The notes: generated from the letters alone by a model not told the origin. Counted from the stretch's first letter, positions 28,990 to 38,921 are shown. The stretch: 64,000 nt of DNA from UBA10649 sp963700745 (GCA_963700745.1 CAVOYT010000001.1:310001-374000); one strand, 5' to 3'. A program made the numbers and translations.

Positions 28990-29098
28990 GCCCGCATTGT
29001 CCGACGGATTGGCGCGCGAAGGGCACCGAACGCGCGGCGGATCGCGGATTTGCCCTTCGTCCGGCCCGATGGCATCGTGAAAGAAAGGGAGGTAGTCC

Positions 29099-29377
29099 GT
29101 GGCCATGAACCGTGAGTCCGCTCTGGCGCAGTGGCGCCGACTGCCTCACCCGCTGCGCTGGCTCGGTGTCGCGATCGTGGGGGGCACCCTCATCGTGGTG
29201 GGAATCGTCCTGCTGGTGCTGCCCGGGCCGGGCCTGGTGCTGATCGCCCTCGGGCTGGTGGTTCTGGCCTCGGAGTTCGCGTGGGCCGAGGCGATCCTGC
29301 TGCGCATGAAGAAGGGCGGGTCCGCGGCCCTCGGGACGGCTCGTCGAGCGTTCGCGCGAGGATCAGCCGGCGGCTGA
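29099..29377 (+). CDS. PGPGW-motif transmembrane protein
   Basis: The ~92-residue protein has two closely spaced hydrophobic helices flanking the conserved LLVLPGPGLVLIALGLVVLA, the hallmark of the PGPGW/TIGR02611-like small membrane proteins of actinobacteria, and a basic tail. GTG 29099 is favoured over the ATG two codons later because GGAGG lies six bases before it. Function unknown. Its stop overlaps the convergent gene by 15 bases. Confidence 0.8.
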   Translation: MAMNRESALAQWRRLPHPLRWLGVAIVGGTLIVVGIVLLVLPGPGLVLIALGLVVLASEFAWAEAILLRMKKGGSAALGTARRAFARGSAGG

Positions 29378-31420
29378 CAGCTCCTTGGTCGCCTGGCGCT
29401 GGCCGATGAGCACCGCGGCCAGATACAGCCCGGCGGCGACCAGCAGCAGCCACTGGTAGCCGAGCACGAGGGACAGGTACTCCAGGCAACCGCCGACCAT
29501 CGCCCCGAAGAGGTTCGCGGCGAAGGCGGCCGTCGGGTTGGCAGCGTCCTTGAAGCGCGAGGTGAACAGCAGGTTGGCGAAGAAGATCGGAGCGAAGGCG
29601 AGCACGATCGCGACCAGCAGGCGGATCGGAACCGGCAGCGTGAGGAGCGCGGCGTTGGGGACGAGGAACGCCACGCCCAGTGAGACGAACACCGCGGTGA
29701 TGATGAGTGGCCTGGGGATTCGTCCGCCTACTCGCTGGGTGACCTCGATGGCCGCCAGGACCGCCAGCAGGACGCCCGTGAAGACGAGGGCGTTGACCAG
29801 CCAGGTGGTACCGAACAGCAGGGCGAACGTCGTGATGGACCTGGTCTCCAGGAGCAGGAATGCGGCACCCATGAAGAACAGGTCGCCATAGCCGCGCATC
29901 GTGCGGAACGGGCCCCCGAAGATCCGGATGCCCAGCAGGGAGAGCCCGAGGATCAGGGCGATGACGATCAGGTACAGCTCGGGGATGCTGCGGTCCTTCA
30001 GGTACAGGAACGGCCGGTCGTCGACCGCGGGCACGGGGATGTCCTGCCCGGAGGCTGCGACCGAGGCCCGGTCCCAGACCGCCCCCTCTGCGCACACGGC
30101 GTTGTCGGCGTTCTTTCCGACGGTGATGGCGGCGAGGGACTGATAGGCGGTGAACTGGTCGAGGCAGGGAGTGTGCCCGAACACCTCCTCCACGGTGCCG
30201 GCGAGGCGGTTGATCAGCCACGGCTCGCGGTAGTAGTTGTACATCGCGAAGACGCCGTCGTCGGTGAGGTGCTCGCGAGCGGCCGTGAGGGACTCCTCGG
30301 TGAACAGGTAGGACTCGAGTCGCAGCTGACTCGCGCCCGAGACCAGCGTCAGTGAGTCGGGGAGCGCGAAGAGGATGAGGTCGTACTTGGAGTCGTTGCG
30401 GGACAGGAAGGCCCGGCCGTCGTCGATGTACACCGAGACGCGCGGATCCGCATACGGATCATTGGGGTTGATCTGCTGGCCGATCTGCTGGATGCGCGGA
30501 TCGATCTCGACCGCGTCCACGTGCTCGGCCCCCATCTTCAGGGCGAGGGCCACGTCCGATCCGGTTCCAGCGCCCACGACGAGGACGTTGCGCAGCGGGT
30601 TGCCGACCGCGCGCTCGTAGGGGCGGCCGTAGACCGGCTCGACCTTGAGTCGTTCGTCGATGTCGAGCACGTTCTGGTGCGGGATTCCGTTCACCTGGAT
30701 GGTGGTGAACTCCTGGGGCGTTCCGGCGTTGTTCAGTTCCGTGTGCACCTTGTAGTACGGAGACCAGGACACCCCGGCGCTGAGGGACTCCAGCACCAGC
30801 ACTCCGATCACCACGACCATGGCGATCCGCGACACCCACGGGAGCGCGAAGCCGTACAGGGCCCACAGGACGACGAGCGTCACCACCGGCCAGACCCAGG
30901 ACGGGGCACGCAGGAAGGAGATCAGCGTGAACGCCAGTGTTCCGAGGATCGAGCCGATGATGTCCCATCGGTAGGCGTTCAGGGCACTGAACTCGCGGAA
31001 GGCCCGCCCGGTGATCTCGCCGAGCCCGGTCATCGTGACCGCGATGACGATGAACACAAGTGGTAGTGACACCCAAGTGGGCAGTCCGGTGGGGCGCACC
31101 TCGGTGAAGAAGATCAGCTCGCTGGACGAACCCTCGATCTTGGCGGGAAACAGCATGATGAACGCGACCAGGACCAGAAGCCCGATCGGGACGTACGGGC
31201 CGAGGTCCCTTGGTGTGCGGGAGCGCAGGAATCCCAGGCCGATGCCGAGGAACGACGCCAGCAGGATCAGGTTGGAGAAGTACGACAGGTGGACGAGGTT
31301 GGCCCCGGCCCATCGGATGAGGGCGAGCTGCACGAAGAGCATGAGCGCGCTGGCCGCCATGAGGCGCCAGCGGCCGGTCAGGACCGGTGACCGCGTGTCA
31401 GGTGCCGCACTCGTGGTCAC
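29363..31420 (-). CDS. Membrane protein with spermidine-synthase-like domain
   Basis: The intact 685-residue protein has ~7 N-terminal helices (1-230), a Rossmann SpeE-like domain (~270-440) with VVGAGTGSDVALALKMGAEH, DAVEIDPRIQQIG and YDLILFALPDSLTL, and ~7 C-terminal helices (460-680). This is the fused membrane spermine/spermidine-synthase-like architecture seen in many bacteria. The aspartate expected for polyamine binding is not clearly kept, so a different alkyl or methyl transfer is possible. The GTG start lies six bases after TAGGGT on its strand. Confidence 0.85.
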   Translation of the reverse strand: MTTSAAPDTRSPVLTGRWRLMAASALMLFVQLALIRWAGANLVHLSYFSNLILLASFLGIGLGFLRSRTPRDLGPYVPIGLLVLVAFIMLFPAKIEGSSSELIFFTEVRPTGLPTWVSLPLVFIVIAVTMTGLGEITGRAFREFSALNAYRWDIIGSILGTLAFTLISFLRAPSWVWPVVTLVVLWALYGFALPWVSRIAMVVVIGVLVLESLSAGVSWSPYYKVHTELNNAGTPQEFTTIQVNGIPHQNVLDIDERLKVEPVYGRPYERAVGNPLRNVLVVGAGTGSDVALALKMGAEHVDAVEIDPRIQQIGQQINPNDPYADPRVSVYIDDGRAFLSRNDSKYDLILFALPDSLTLVSGASQLRLESYLFTEESLTAAREHLTDDGVFAMYNYYREPWLINRLAGTVEEVFGHTPCLDQFTAYQSLAAITVGKNADNAVCAEGAVWDRASVAASGQDIPVPAVDDRPFLYLKDRSIPELYLIVIALILGLSLLGIRIFGGPFRTMRGYGDLFFMGAAFLLLETRSITTFALLFGTTWLVNALVFTGVLLAVLAAIEVTQRVGGRIPRPLIITAVFVSLGVAFLVPNAALLTLPVPIRLLVAIVLAFAPIFFANLLFTSRFKDAANPTAAFAANLFGAMVGGCLEYLSLVLGYQWLLLVAAGLYLAAVLIGQRQATKELSAAG

Positions 31421-31469
31421 CGCGGAACCCTAGCAAGTCCAGCAGCGATGCAAGCGTGGCGCTCGGTCG

Positions 31470-32913
31470 TCAGCGCACGCGAACCCTCTTCGTCCCGGGT
31501 TGTAGCCATCCTTCTTCGCGGTGACCGTGACCGTGCCGCGCGAACTCGGTGCCTTGATCGTGACCTTGCCCGCCGAGTTGGTGGTGCGGGTCCGGGAACC
31601 GAACTTGACCTTCGCGCCTGCGACCGCGTCACCGGCGTCGGTGACGGTGAACCTGACGTTCCGGCCACGCACGACGTTGCTCGTGCTGGCCGTCAGGGTG
31701 AGGGTGCGGGCGATGTTGGTGTGCCAGGCATTGATGGCGTTCTGGGTCGTGGCGGTGATGACCACCGACGCTCCGCCGGACGTGCCATCGATGGTGGTCT
31801 TCCACAGGTACTCGGTGCCTGCGGGGGATCCCCACGCGCCGACCGTCCCGAAACGGGTGGCCGCGGCGTTGGTGTGGACCGCCTTGACCTTGGTCCCGCT
31901 GCGCCAGGTGACCCAGAGCCGGCCGTCAGGCTCGGCCGACATGGCGATCGCGTTGGCGCCGGCAGATCCGGGAACGTCCAGGGTGGCGCCGCTGACGACG
32001 TTGTAGACGCGGATCAGCTTCACCGAGGGATAGCCGACCGCATATGCGACGTAGACGCCGCCGCCGGGTCGGCCCACCATCGCGACCTGCTGATCGGTCG
32101 AGACCGAAGCCGCTCGGCCGTCCTGGATGTCGGTGGACCCCGGAGCCTGTCGCCAGTTGGCGGAGCCGGGCAGGATCTGGCCGACGTTGATGCCGTTCTC
32201 CGTCGTCGCGCTGCTGTTGCTGTAGAAGGCCGCGTACACGGCACCGGTGGCCGCGTCGCGGGCGGCGGCGGCGCTGTAGGCGCAGCAGCCGGCGAGGGCG
32301 TAGCTTCTGGTCCGATCCTGCCGGCGCGGGGTTCGCGTCCGAGGTGCCGACGTGCCAGCGGATGCCTCGTGGTGGTGCCTGCATTGCCGACCCACACGGG
32401 TGTGCCCGCGTTGTCGATGGCGTCGGAGCCATAGTCGGCGTAGGCCGACTGGGTCTCGGACATCGACCCGGGGGAGACCGTCCACGCCAGTCCGTCGGGG
32501 GACGTGGCGAAGTACTGGGCACCGCTGCGGCCGGTCGTCAGGCCGCTGAAGGACAAGAATCGCTGGCCCCCGAGGTTCAGCAGCGTCGGGTTGGCCGTGA
32601 GCGTGGACCAATCCGCGAAGACCTGAGTCGGCGGCGACGTGACGTTCCCGCTGGAGTCGAGCATCGAGGTGAAGTAGGCCTGAGCGCTTGGCGACTGCGA
32701 CTGCGTCCACAGCACCTGCAGGGAGTCCCCGAACCGCGCCATCGTCGGAACGGTGGTGTTGCTGATCCTGGGGTACGCCGTCGCGGAGGACATCTGCGAC
32801 AACTGGGTCCAGTCGCCGGGGGCGGCCCAGGCGGTTGGTGCGGCGGCGGCCGCGAGCCCCACCGTGAGGGCCGCACCCAGCGTGATCCGGGTCAGTCGGG
32901 TGTGCATCGTCAT
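31470..32913 (-). CDS. Secreted protein with beta-propeller-like body and C-terminal Ig-like domain (three frameshifts)
   Basis: About 480 residues after repair. The signal peptide is LTRITLGAALTVGLAAAAAP with cleavage after WAA. The body is repetitive beta strands (WTQLSQMSSATAYPRIS, QYFATSPDGLAWTVSPG, AVYAAFYSNSSA), like sialidase or propeller repeats. A bacterial Ig-like (Big) domain closes it: LTLTASTSNVVRGRNVRFTV and KVTIKAPSSRGTVTVTAKK. Breaks are near 32375, 32320 and 31490. At the last, restoring one base gives NPGTKRVRVR followed by a stop at 31470, a strong sign of a sequencing error. GGAGG precedes the ATG. Ligand unknown. Confidence 0.68.
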
Positions 32914-32993
32914 TGCGACCTCCGTCGATGCCGGGCCGTCGGCCGGTGCGTGCCGGGGCGGGGATGGGCGAGCACCCCCATCATCCTCGGCCT

Positions 32994-33638
32994 TCAGGCG
33001 GATATCTCGTCGAGCGTCACAATGCGATCGGCCACCGCTGCCGCCTCACCCGCGTCGTGCGTGACGTGGAGGGCCGACACTCCTCCCTCGCGCAGCATGA
33101 CCGCAACCTCGGCGGCCAGCCGCTGTCGCAGGTCCTGGTCCAGGGCGCTGAACGGCTCGTCGAGAAGGAGCACCGCCGGTTGGGGGGCAAGGGCTCGGGC
33201 GAGGGCCACCCGCTGGGCCTGCCCGCCGCTGAGCTCGTCGACCGACCGGTCGCCGTAGCCGCCGAGCCCGACCCAGTCGAGCAGCTCCGCCGCCCGGCCC
33301 CGGGCCGTCGATCCGCCCGATCCCGTGCCGCCGAAGGCCGTACGCGATGTTGTCGCCGACGGACAGGTGCGGGAACAGCAGGGCCTCCTGGAAGATCAGC
33401 CCGATGCCCCTCTGTGGATCGGCGCATCGGTCACGTCGACGCCGTCGACCACGATCGTCCCCGCCATGGCCGGCACGACGCCGGCAATGGTGCCCAGCAG
33501 TGTCGACTTCCCGCTGCCGCTCGGTCCCAGCACCGCGACGATCTCGGAAGGCTGCAGCGCGAGGTTGATGCCCCGGGCGAAGCATTCGCCCTCGTAGCCG
33601 AGCGCGAGGTCGTGGGTGGCGAGGCGGGCGGTGCTCAT
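32994..33638 (-). CDS. thiQ: Thiamine ABC transporter ATPase (two frameshifts)
   Basis: About 214 residues across breaks near 33412 and 33320. The Walker A motif is GPSGSGKST, the Q-loop lies in GLIFQEALLFPHLSV, the signature reads LSGGQAQR, and Walker B is VLLLDEPFSALDQ with the H-loop in HVTHDAGEAAAVADR. It powers the ThiP permease. Gene order and the upstream TPP riboswitch identify the importer as thiamine rather than iron. Its ribosome site and ATG lie in a duplicated 29-bp segment shared with the end of thiP. Confidence 0.82.
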
Positions 33639-33688
33639 GTGGCCCTCCTCGGTCGGGCCGTGCTCATGTGGCCCTCCTCGGTCGGGCC
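33631..33688. repeat. Perfect 29-bp tandem duplication at the thiP-thiQ junction
   Basis: Two identical 29-bp copies (33631-33659 and 33660-33688) each contain, on the minus strand, GAGGAGGGCCACATGAGCAC, i.e. ribosome site plus start codon. The inner copy gives thiQ its start at 33638; the outer copy supplies the last codons and stop of thiP and a spurious ten-codon frame (ATG at 33668) overlapping the thiP stop. Confidence 0.9.
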
Positions 33689-35256
33689 GTGCCCAAGCGG
33701 TCGACCAGCAGCACGATGGTCAACGTGAGCACGACCAGCACCACCGCCAGCACCGCGGCCACCCCGTACGACTGCTCCCCGGGACGGCTCAGCAGCCGGA
33801 CGATCTGGACGGGCACCGTGGGCGCGCCGGCGCGGGTGAGGAAGGACGCAGCACCGAACTCTCCGAGCGACACCGCGGCTGCCAGCCCGGCCGAGGCGAG
33901 CATCACGACGCGCAGAACTGGACCGTAGACCGTGAGGAACGCGCGGGTCGGTCGAGCACCCAGCGACGACGCCACGGCAACGGCGCGTGCGTCGGTTCCC
34001 CGCAGTGCCGGGGCGACGACGGCGACGACCAGGGGCACGGCGACCAGGGCATGCGCGATGGGAATGAGCAGCCCGGTCGCGCGCAGGTCGAGCGGCGGCC
34101 GCCCGAACGCCAGCAGGGTCCCGAGTCCCAGGGTCGCCGACGAGACCCCGAGCGGGATCATCGCGAGCAGCGCCACGACGCGGGCTCGCCCCGGGGCGAC
34201 GACGGCCACCGCGGCCAGGCCGCCGACGACGCCCGCGACGATCGCCGTGACCAGGGCGAAGCCGAGGGACGTGGTCAGCGCGGCGAGTGGAGACCCGATG
34301 CGCGTGGTCCCGGCATCGACGCTCCCCACCGACAGCCACCAGTCCAGGCGCCAGCTTCCGCCGGCTCGAAGGGAACCGGCCACGAGTGCGAGGACCGGCG
34401 CCAGCACGATCACGTAGGCGGCCCCTACCGTGGCGCGGAAGGCGGTCCTCGCGACGCGAGACATCGGCACGGGCCGCAGGACCGCCGGACGCATTCGACG
34501 AGCCGGAGACCTGCGCGCCGCGGCCGCGCCGGTCAGCAGGACCGCGGACACGACCACGAGTTGCACGAGTGCCGTCGCCGCAGCGCCGGGGAAGTCCAGC
34601 AGTACCGATGTCTGGCGCAGGATCTGGGACTCGAGGGTTCTCGTGGTCGCGTCGCCGAGGAGGAGGACGATGCCGAGCGAGGTGAACGAGAAGACGAACA
34701 CCACCGCGGCGCTTGAGGCGATGGCGGGCCGGAGGCTGGGCAGCGTGACGTCGAGGAAGGCCCGCCATCGCGTGGCGCCCAGCGTCCTGGCCACGTTCTC
34801 GAAGTCCGGATCATGCTGTGCCCACTGGGAACCGACGATGCGAGCGACGACCGCCAGGTTGACGTAGGCGTGGGCGAGGACGACGAGAAGGAATCCCTGC
34901 GGCACTCCGCTGCCGAGAAGGGTGCGGAAGGCCAGCGCCACCACCACCGTCGGCAGCACGAACGGCACCGTCACCAGGGCCTGCGCGAAAGCCCGACCAC
35001 GGAAGCGGTAGCGAGAGACGACGTTCGCGATCGGCAGGCCGACGGCGAGAGCCAGCGCCGTGCTGGCGAGGGCCTGGACGGCGGCCAGGCCCGCCACCTG
35101 CCACACGGTGGCGGACGCCAGGCGGGAGATGACCGCCGCCACCTCGTCGCCGGTCCCGACGGTGCGCATGAGGGCGACCAGCGGGTAGGCCAGGAACACC
35201 GCCAGGAAGGTGGCGGGCGCGATCCAGGCCCAGGGCAGCCAGCGGGGATGGTTCAG
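33664..35256 (-). CDS. thiP: Thiamine ABC transporter permease, fused double-unit
   Basis: About 530 residues with ~12 helices in two homologous halves, each with an EAA-type cytoplasmic loop (ENVARTLGATRWRAFLDVTLP and AVAVASSLGARPTRAFLTVYG, shown without their flanks), as in ThiP/FbpB-type permeases. It forms the membrane channel for ThiQ and ThiB. No ATG or GTG is in frame at the thiB junction; the first in-frame codon is CTG at 35256 overlapping the thiB stop, so either CTG is used or a base is wrong here. The open frame otherwise runs further upstream without similarity. The C-terminal codons derive from the 29-bp duplication. Confidence 0.82.
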   Translation of the reverse strand: MNHPRWLPWAWIAPATFLAVFLAYPLVALMRTVGTGDEVAAVISRLASATVWQVAGLAAVQALASTALALAVGLPIANVVSRYRFRGRAFAQALVTVPFVLPTVVVALAFRTLLGSGVPQGFLLVVLAHAYVNLAVVARIVGSQWAQHDPDFENVARTLGATRWRAFLDVTLPSLRPAIASSAAVVFVFSFTSLGIVLLLGDATTRTLESQILRQTSVLLDFPGAAATALVQLVVVSAVLLTGAAAARRSPARRMRPAVLRPVPMSRVARTAFRATVGAAYVIVLAPVLALVAGSLRAGGSWRLDWWLSVGSVDAGTTRIGSPLAALTTSLGFALVTAIVAGVVGGLAAVAVVAPGRARVVALLAMIPLGVSSATLGLGTLLAFGRPPLDLRATGLLIPIAHALVAVPLVVAVVAPALRGTDARAVAVASSLGARPTRAFLTVYGPVLRVVMLASAGLAAAVSLGEFGAASFLTRAGAPTVPVQIVRLLSRPGEQSYGVAAVLAVVLVVLTLTIVLLVDRLGTARPRRAT

Positions 35257-36346
35257 CGGCCCATCACCTCGCCCCAGTCCGCGAGCCAGGTCGGGAGGCT
35301 CGCCGCCACGTCGGGGGCCGGCAGTTGCAGCGGGTCGGTCACGTCGGCGGCGAAGTCGCTGAACACCGGTGGAAGTGGCGTTCCTGCCCGGGCCGGGAAG
35401 ACGAACATCGACAGCGGTACGTCGGCCTGGACGGACTCGGACAGCAGCCAGTCCACGACGGCGCGGGCTCCTGCCGGATTGGCGGCGCCGGCGAGCACTC
35501 CCGCGTACTCGACCTGTCGGTAGCAGCCGTCCGTCATGACGGACGTGGACGGCTTCGTGGGCTTGGGCTCGGCGGCATACACGATCTCGGCCGGCGGGCT
35601 GGTGGCGTACGAGACGACCAGCGGCCGGTCCCCATCGCCCCCTCCGGCGCTGAAAGACCCGACGTACGCATCGGTCCAGGAGGCCGCGACCTTCACCCCG
35701 TTGTCCGCCAGCCCCGCCCAGTACTGCTGCCAGCCGTCCCCATAGCGCGCGATGGTCGCCAGCAGGAAGGCCAGCCCAGGTGAGGACGTCCCCGGGTCCT
35801 CGACCACGAGCAGGTCGCGGTACTCGGGCTTCAGCAGGTCGTCCAACGTGGCGGGAGCCGGGATGCCTCGTTCGGCCAACGCGGCATCGTCGATGTTGAC
35901 GCACACATCGCCGTAGTCGATGGGGGTGACGAGACCGCCCGCGGTGTCCGCGACGAGCTCAGGCCGACCGATCCCAGACCGCTGGACTCGTACGGCTCGA
36001 ACACCCCCGCATCCGTTGCCCGTGAGATGAGCGTGTTGTCCACCCCGTACAGCACGTCGGCGGTCGGCGCCCCCGCGGCCAGGACTGCTCCGGCGACCAT
36101 GGTTCCGGCGTCGCCACCCGTGACGACCTCGAGGGAGAGGCCGGTCTGCGACGTGAAGTCGTCGAGCAGCGACTGGCTCACGACGAAGGAGTCGTGGGTC
36201 AGGAGCCGGACGGTCCCTCCCGTGGCTTCGGCCGTGGCGGCCGACGGGTCGGCCGCGGGGTCGCTGCTCGCACTTTCGCCCCCGCAGGCGGTGAGCAGGG
36301 TCAGTGCCCCTGCGACCACAGTCAGTGTGATCGTTCGAACTCGCAT
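35253..36346 (-). CDS. thiB: Thiamine ABC transporter substrate-binding lipoprotein (one frameshift)
   Basis: About 364 residues after repair near 35975. Signal peptide with lipobox LLTAC at residues ~17-21 (cysteine followed by GGES). The body is TbpA/ThiB-like: VRLLTHDSFVVSQSLLDDF, then TADVLYGVDNTLISRA, TPIDYGDVCVNID, and YDxxP-like WLLSESVQADVPLSMFVFPA. It captures thiamine or its phosphates outside the membrane for ThiPQ. The start at 36346 has GGAGG upstream and lies just downstream of the TPP riboswitch; an earlier in-frame ATG falls inside the riboswitch and is not used. Confidence 0.88.
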
Positions 36347-36354
36347 TGCTGCCT

Positions 36355-36446
36355 CCACTTCCCTCCGCTGGCATTACCCAGATCAGGTTCATGGGTCGGC
36401 GGTCGCAACCGCCCTCTCAGCCCGCCGATCGTGCGAGCTCCCCGGA
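36355..36446 (-). ncRNA. TPP riboswitch (THI element) controlling thiBPQ
   Basis: On the minus strand the element runs GGGGAGCTC (P1), GGCGGGCTGAGAGGGCGG with the CTGAGA core, a variable stem CGGTTGCGACCG, then CCCATGAACCTGATCTGGG and TAATGCCAGCGGAGGGAAG. CTGAGA and GAACCTGATCTGG-TAATGCCAGCG are the conserved TPP-binding sequences. It ends 9 bases before the thiB start with the ribosome site in the gap, which suits translational control: TPP binding hides the site and shuts off thiamine uptake. Confidence 0.96.
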
Positions 36447-36494
36447 TAGCGACAGGGTAGTACGTGATCGGACCGGCTCTGACAGTCTGTGCCC

Positions 36495-36935
36495 ATGGAG
36501 GACACGGATCGGCAGATCATCGACCTGCTGTGCCGGGACGGCCGAATGTCCCTGGCCGACGTCGCCCGGGAGACCGGACTGTCGACGTCCGCCCTCCACC
36601 AGCGCGTCCGCCGGCTCGAGCAGCGGGGCCTCATCACCGGGTATCGGGCCGAGCTCGACTACCGGGCCGTGGGCCTGCCGCTCACCGCCTTCGTCTCGTT
36701 GACCCCGATCGACCCGGCGGCTCCCGATGACGTGCCTGAGCGGCTCGAGGAGATCAGCGAGATCGAGTCGTGCTGGTCGGTGGCCGGTTCGCAGGCCTAC
36801 GTGCTGAAGGTGCGGGTCGCCGAGCCGGCCGATCTCGAGGACCTCCTGTCCCGCATCCGGGCGGCGGCGCATGTCTCGACGCGGACCACGATCGTGCTCT
36901 CAACCGCGTTCGAGAACCGCCCGCCTCACCTTTGA
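36495..36935 (+). CDS. Lrp/AsnC-family transcriptional regulator
   Basis: The 146-residue protein has an N-terminal winged HTH (~1-55: TDRQIIDLLCRDGRMSLADV and GLSTSALHQRVRRLEQRGLI) and a C-terminal RAM/AsnC ligand domain (~65-140: PLTAFVSLTPID, SCWSVAGSQAYVLKVRV). Members form octamers that sense amino acids. The ATG at 36495 or a GTG two codons earlier may be used. It is divergent from thiB but no link to thiamine is indicated. Confidence 0.87.
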   Translation: MEDTDRQIIDLLCRDGRMSLADVARETGLSTSALHQRVRRLEQRGLITGYRAELDYRAVGLPLTAFVSLTPIDPAAPDDVPERLEEISEIESCWSVAGSQAYVLKVRVAEPADLEDLLSRIRAAAHVSTRTTIVLSTAFENRPPHL

Positions 36936-36992
36936 CGCAGCCCCCCAATCCTGCTTCCGCGAGGTGGGTCGGCGCGGGGGTAGCCTGCAGAC

Positions 36993-37494
36993 ATGGCAGA
37001 TCGAACGCGTGAGGCCTTCGCCTGGACGGAAGGGTGGACGCCGGTTTCACCGAAGTTGATCGGTGCGCGGCGCATCACCCTGGGCCTGGTGTACGTGATC
37101 GTGATCGCCGTGGTCGTGGCGCTCTTCGTGGTTGCCGAGGTTCCGCGAGCGATCGCGTGGGCAGTGGCTGGCTGTGTCGCTTGTCGCGTTCGTCTGGATC
37201 TGGTGGCTCATCGGTCGTCGCGTCCGCTCGTTCGGGTACGCCGAGCGGGGGGACGATCTGCTCGTCAGCAGCGGCATCATGTTCCGGCGCATGGTCATCG
37301 TGCCCTACGGCCGCATGCAACTGGTCGACGTCAAGGCCGGCCCGATCGACCGGTGGCGAGGCGTCACGACCGTCCAGCTCCACACGGCCGCCGCGACCAC
37401 CGACGCCAGCATCCCCGGCCTCGAGCCGGTCATCGCGGCCGATCTTCGCGATCGTCTCGCCCGTCGCGGCGAGGAGCGGAGCACAGGGCTGTGA
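36993..37494 (+). CDS. Bacterial PH-domain membrane protein, YdbS-like (one frameshift)
   Basis: About 165 residues after repairing a break near 37165. Two N-terminal helices (ITLGLVYVIVIAVVVALFVV and LVAFVWIWWLIG) are followed by one bPH2 domain with RSFGYAERGDDLLVSSGIMF, RRMVIVPYGRMQLVDVKAGP and VTTVQLHTAAATTDASIPGL. This is YdbS-like; with the next gene it matches the two-gene ydbS-ydbT arrangement. Start ATG lies six bases after TAGCCT (leaderless). Its stop overlaps the next GTG. Confidence 0.8.
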
Positions 37495-38921
37495 GCGAGG
37501 CAGACCCTTCGGCCCAGCCCGACCCCCGACCCGGGTCGACCCGCCGTCGCAGGTCGGTGACGACCTGGGGCTGGGTCTGCGGCTCCCGGGTCGCGGGACC
37601 ACGGACGAGGCGGGCAGACGCCGGGTTCACCCCATCACGCCCGTCGTTCACGGAGTCAGCGTGCTCCCGGTGGTGATCATCGGCGTGCTGGCCTTCGGTC
37701 TCGGCGCCGTCTCCGCCATGGGGCTCAGCGGGATCCTCGGAGTCGTCGCGTTGTCCCTGGCGCTGGCGGCGCTCGTCACCGGCAGTGCAGTACCTGGCCT
37801 GGCGCAATCGCTGGTACTGGTTCGACGAGGATGGGGACTTCCGGGTCGACTCCGGAATCCTGACGAAGCAGCAGCGCCGACTCCAGCTCAGCCGCCTGCA
37901 GAGCGTCGACGTGGCGCAGCCGCTGTTCGCCCGGCTGTTCTCGATGGCTGAGGTCACCATCGAGGTGGCGGGCGCCGGCGACTCACGGGTGAAGCTCCAG
38001 TTCCTGACCCTCGACGATGCTCGGTCCCTGCGCAGCGAGATCCTCGCCCGGGCGGCGGGTCTTCGCCATGACACGGGCGAGGCGCCCGAGGCACCGATCA
38101 CGTCGGTTCCGCCGCGCGACCTGGCCCTGTCGCTGCTCATGCGCAGCGTGACGGCAGGTCTCCTCCTCCTGACGGTCGTCATCGTCGTCGGCACCGTGTG
38201 GACCAGTGGCTGGGGCGGGCTCGGTTTCGCGCTCGTGACCGGTGGCCTGCCGATCCTGCTGGTCGTCAGTGAGTTCATCAAGTACTTCAACTTCACGGTC
38301 AGCGAGTCGCCGGACGGCCTGCGGCTTCGGTACGGCCTGGCCAAGACGGAGGCCCGGACGGTGCCGCCCGGGCGGGTGCAGGCCATCGAGTACGTCGAGC
38401 CGTTCCTGTGGCGACGTCAGGGCTGGGTTCGGGTGCGCATCAACATCGCCGGCGTCGGCTCCGAGGACGGCCAGGGGAACAAGGGGGAGACCCTGCTCAT
38501 CCCGGTGGCACCGCGCGCGGTCGCCGACGACCTGGTCCAGCGGGTCTTCCCCGGGCTCGCGCTCGACGCGCTGGCGTGGCAGTCGGCCCCGCGAGCGAGC
38601 CGGTACCGCGCTCCCATCCAGTGGCGCAGGCTCGCCGTCGCGTGGGACGACATGGTCTTCGCCGCCCGCAGCGGTCGGGTCACCAGGCGGCTGGCAGTCA
38701 TCCCGCACGCGCGTACCCAATCCGTGCGAGTGACGCAGGGTCCTTGGGAGCGCTCGCTGGGCCTGGCCAGCGTGCACGTGGATTCCACTCCCGGCCCCGT
38801 CAGGGTTCGTGGACGTCATCTCGACGCGGCGTTCGCCCGCGAGGTCGCCGACGGTCAGGCGATCCGGGCTGGCCGGGGTCGATCGACGGACCGGACCACC
38901 CGCTGGGCTGCGGACCAGTAG
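37491..38921 (+). CDS. Tandem PH-domain membrane protein, YdbT-like (two frameshifts)
   Basis: About 476 residues after repair near 37550 and 37790. It starts at GTG 37491, overlapping the previous stop by four bases. Two helices (VLPVVIIGVLAFGLGAVSAM; ILGVVALSLALAALVTG) lead into repeated bPH2 units: WYWFDEDGDFRVDSGILTKQ with QQRRLQLSRLQSVDVAQP, then another helix pair and RYGLAKTEARTVPPGRVQAI, then RRLAVIPHARTQSVRVTQGP. YdbT-type proteins affect membrane and secretion-stress responses in Bacillus; the biochemical role is unknown. Coupled to the YdbS-like gene. Confidence 0.8.

Noticed and set aside
27071..29080. A 669-codon open frame on the plus strand opposite the TDO and DUF1622 genes
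   Set aside because: It lies antisense to the well-conserved tryptophan dioxygenase and neighbours, has no family motifs, and long antisense frames are expected at this GC content.
33635..33668. A ten-codon ORF from the outer ATG of the 29-bp duplication
   Set aside because: It is only the duplicated thiQ start read into the repeat; no independent support.
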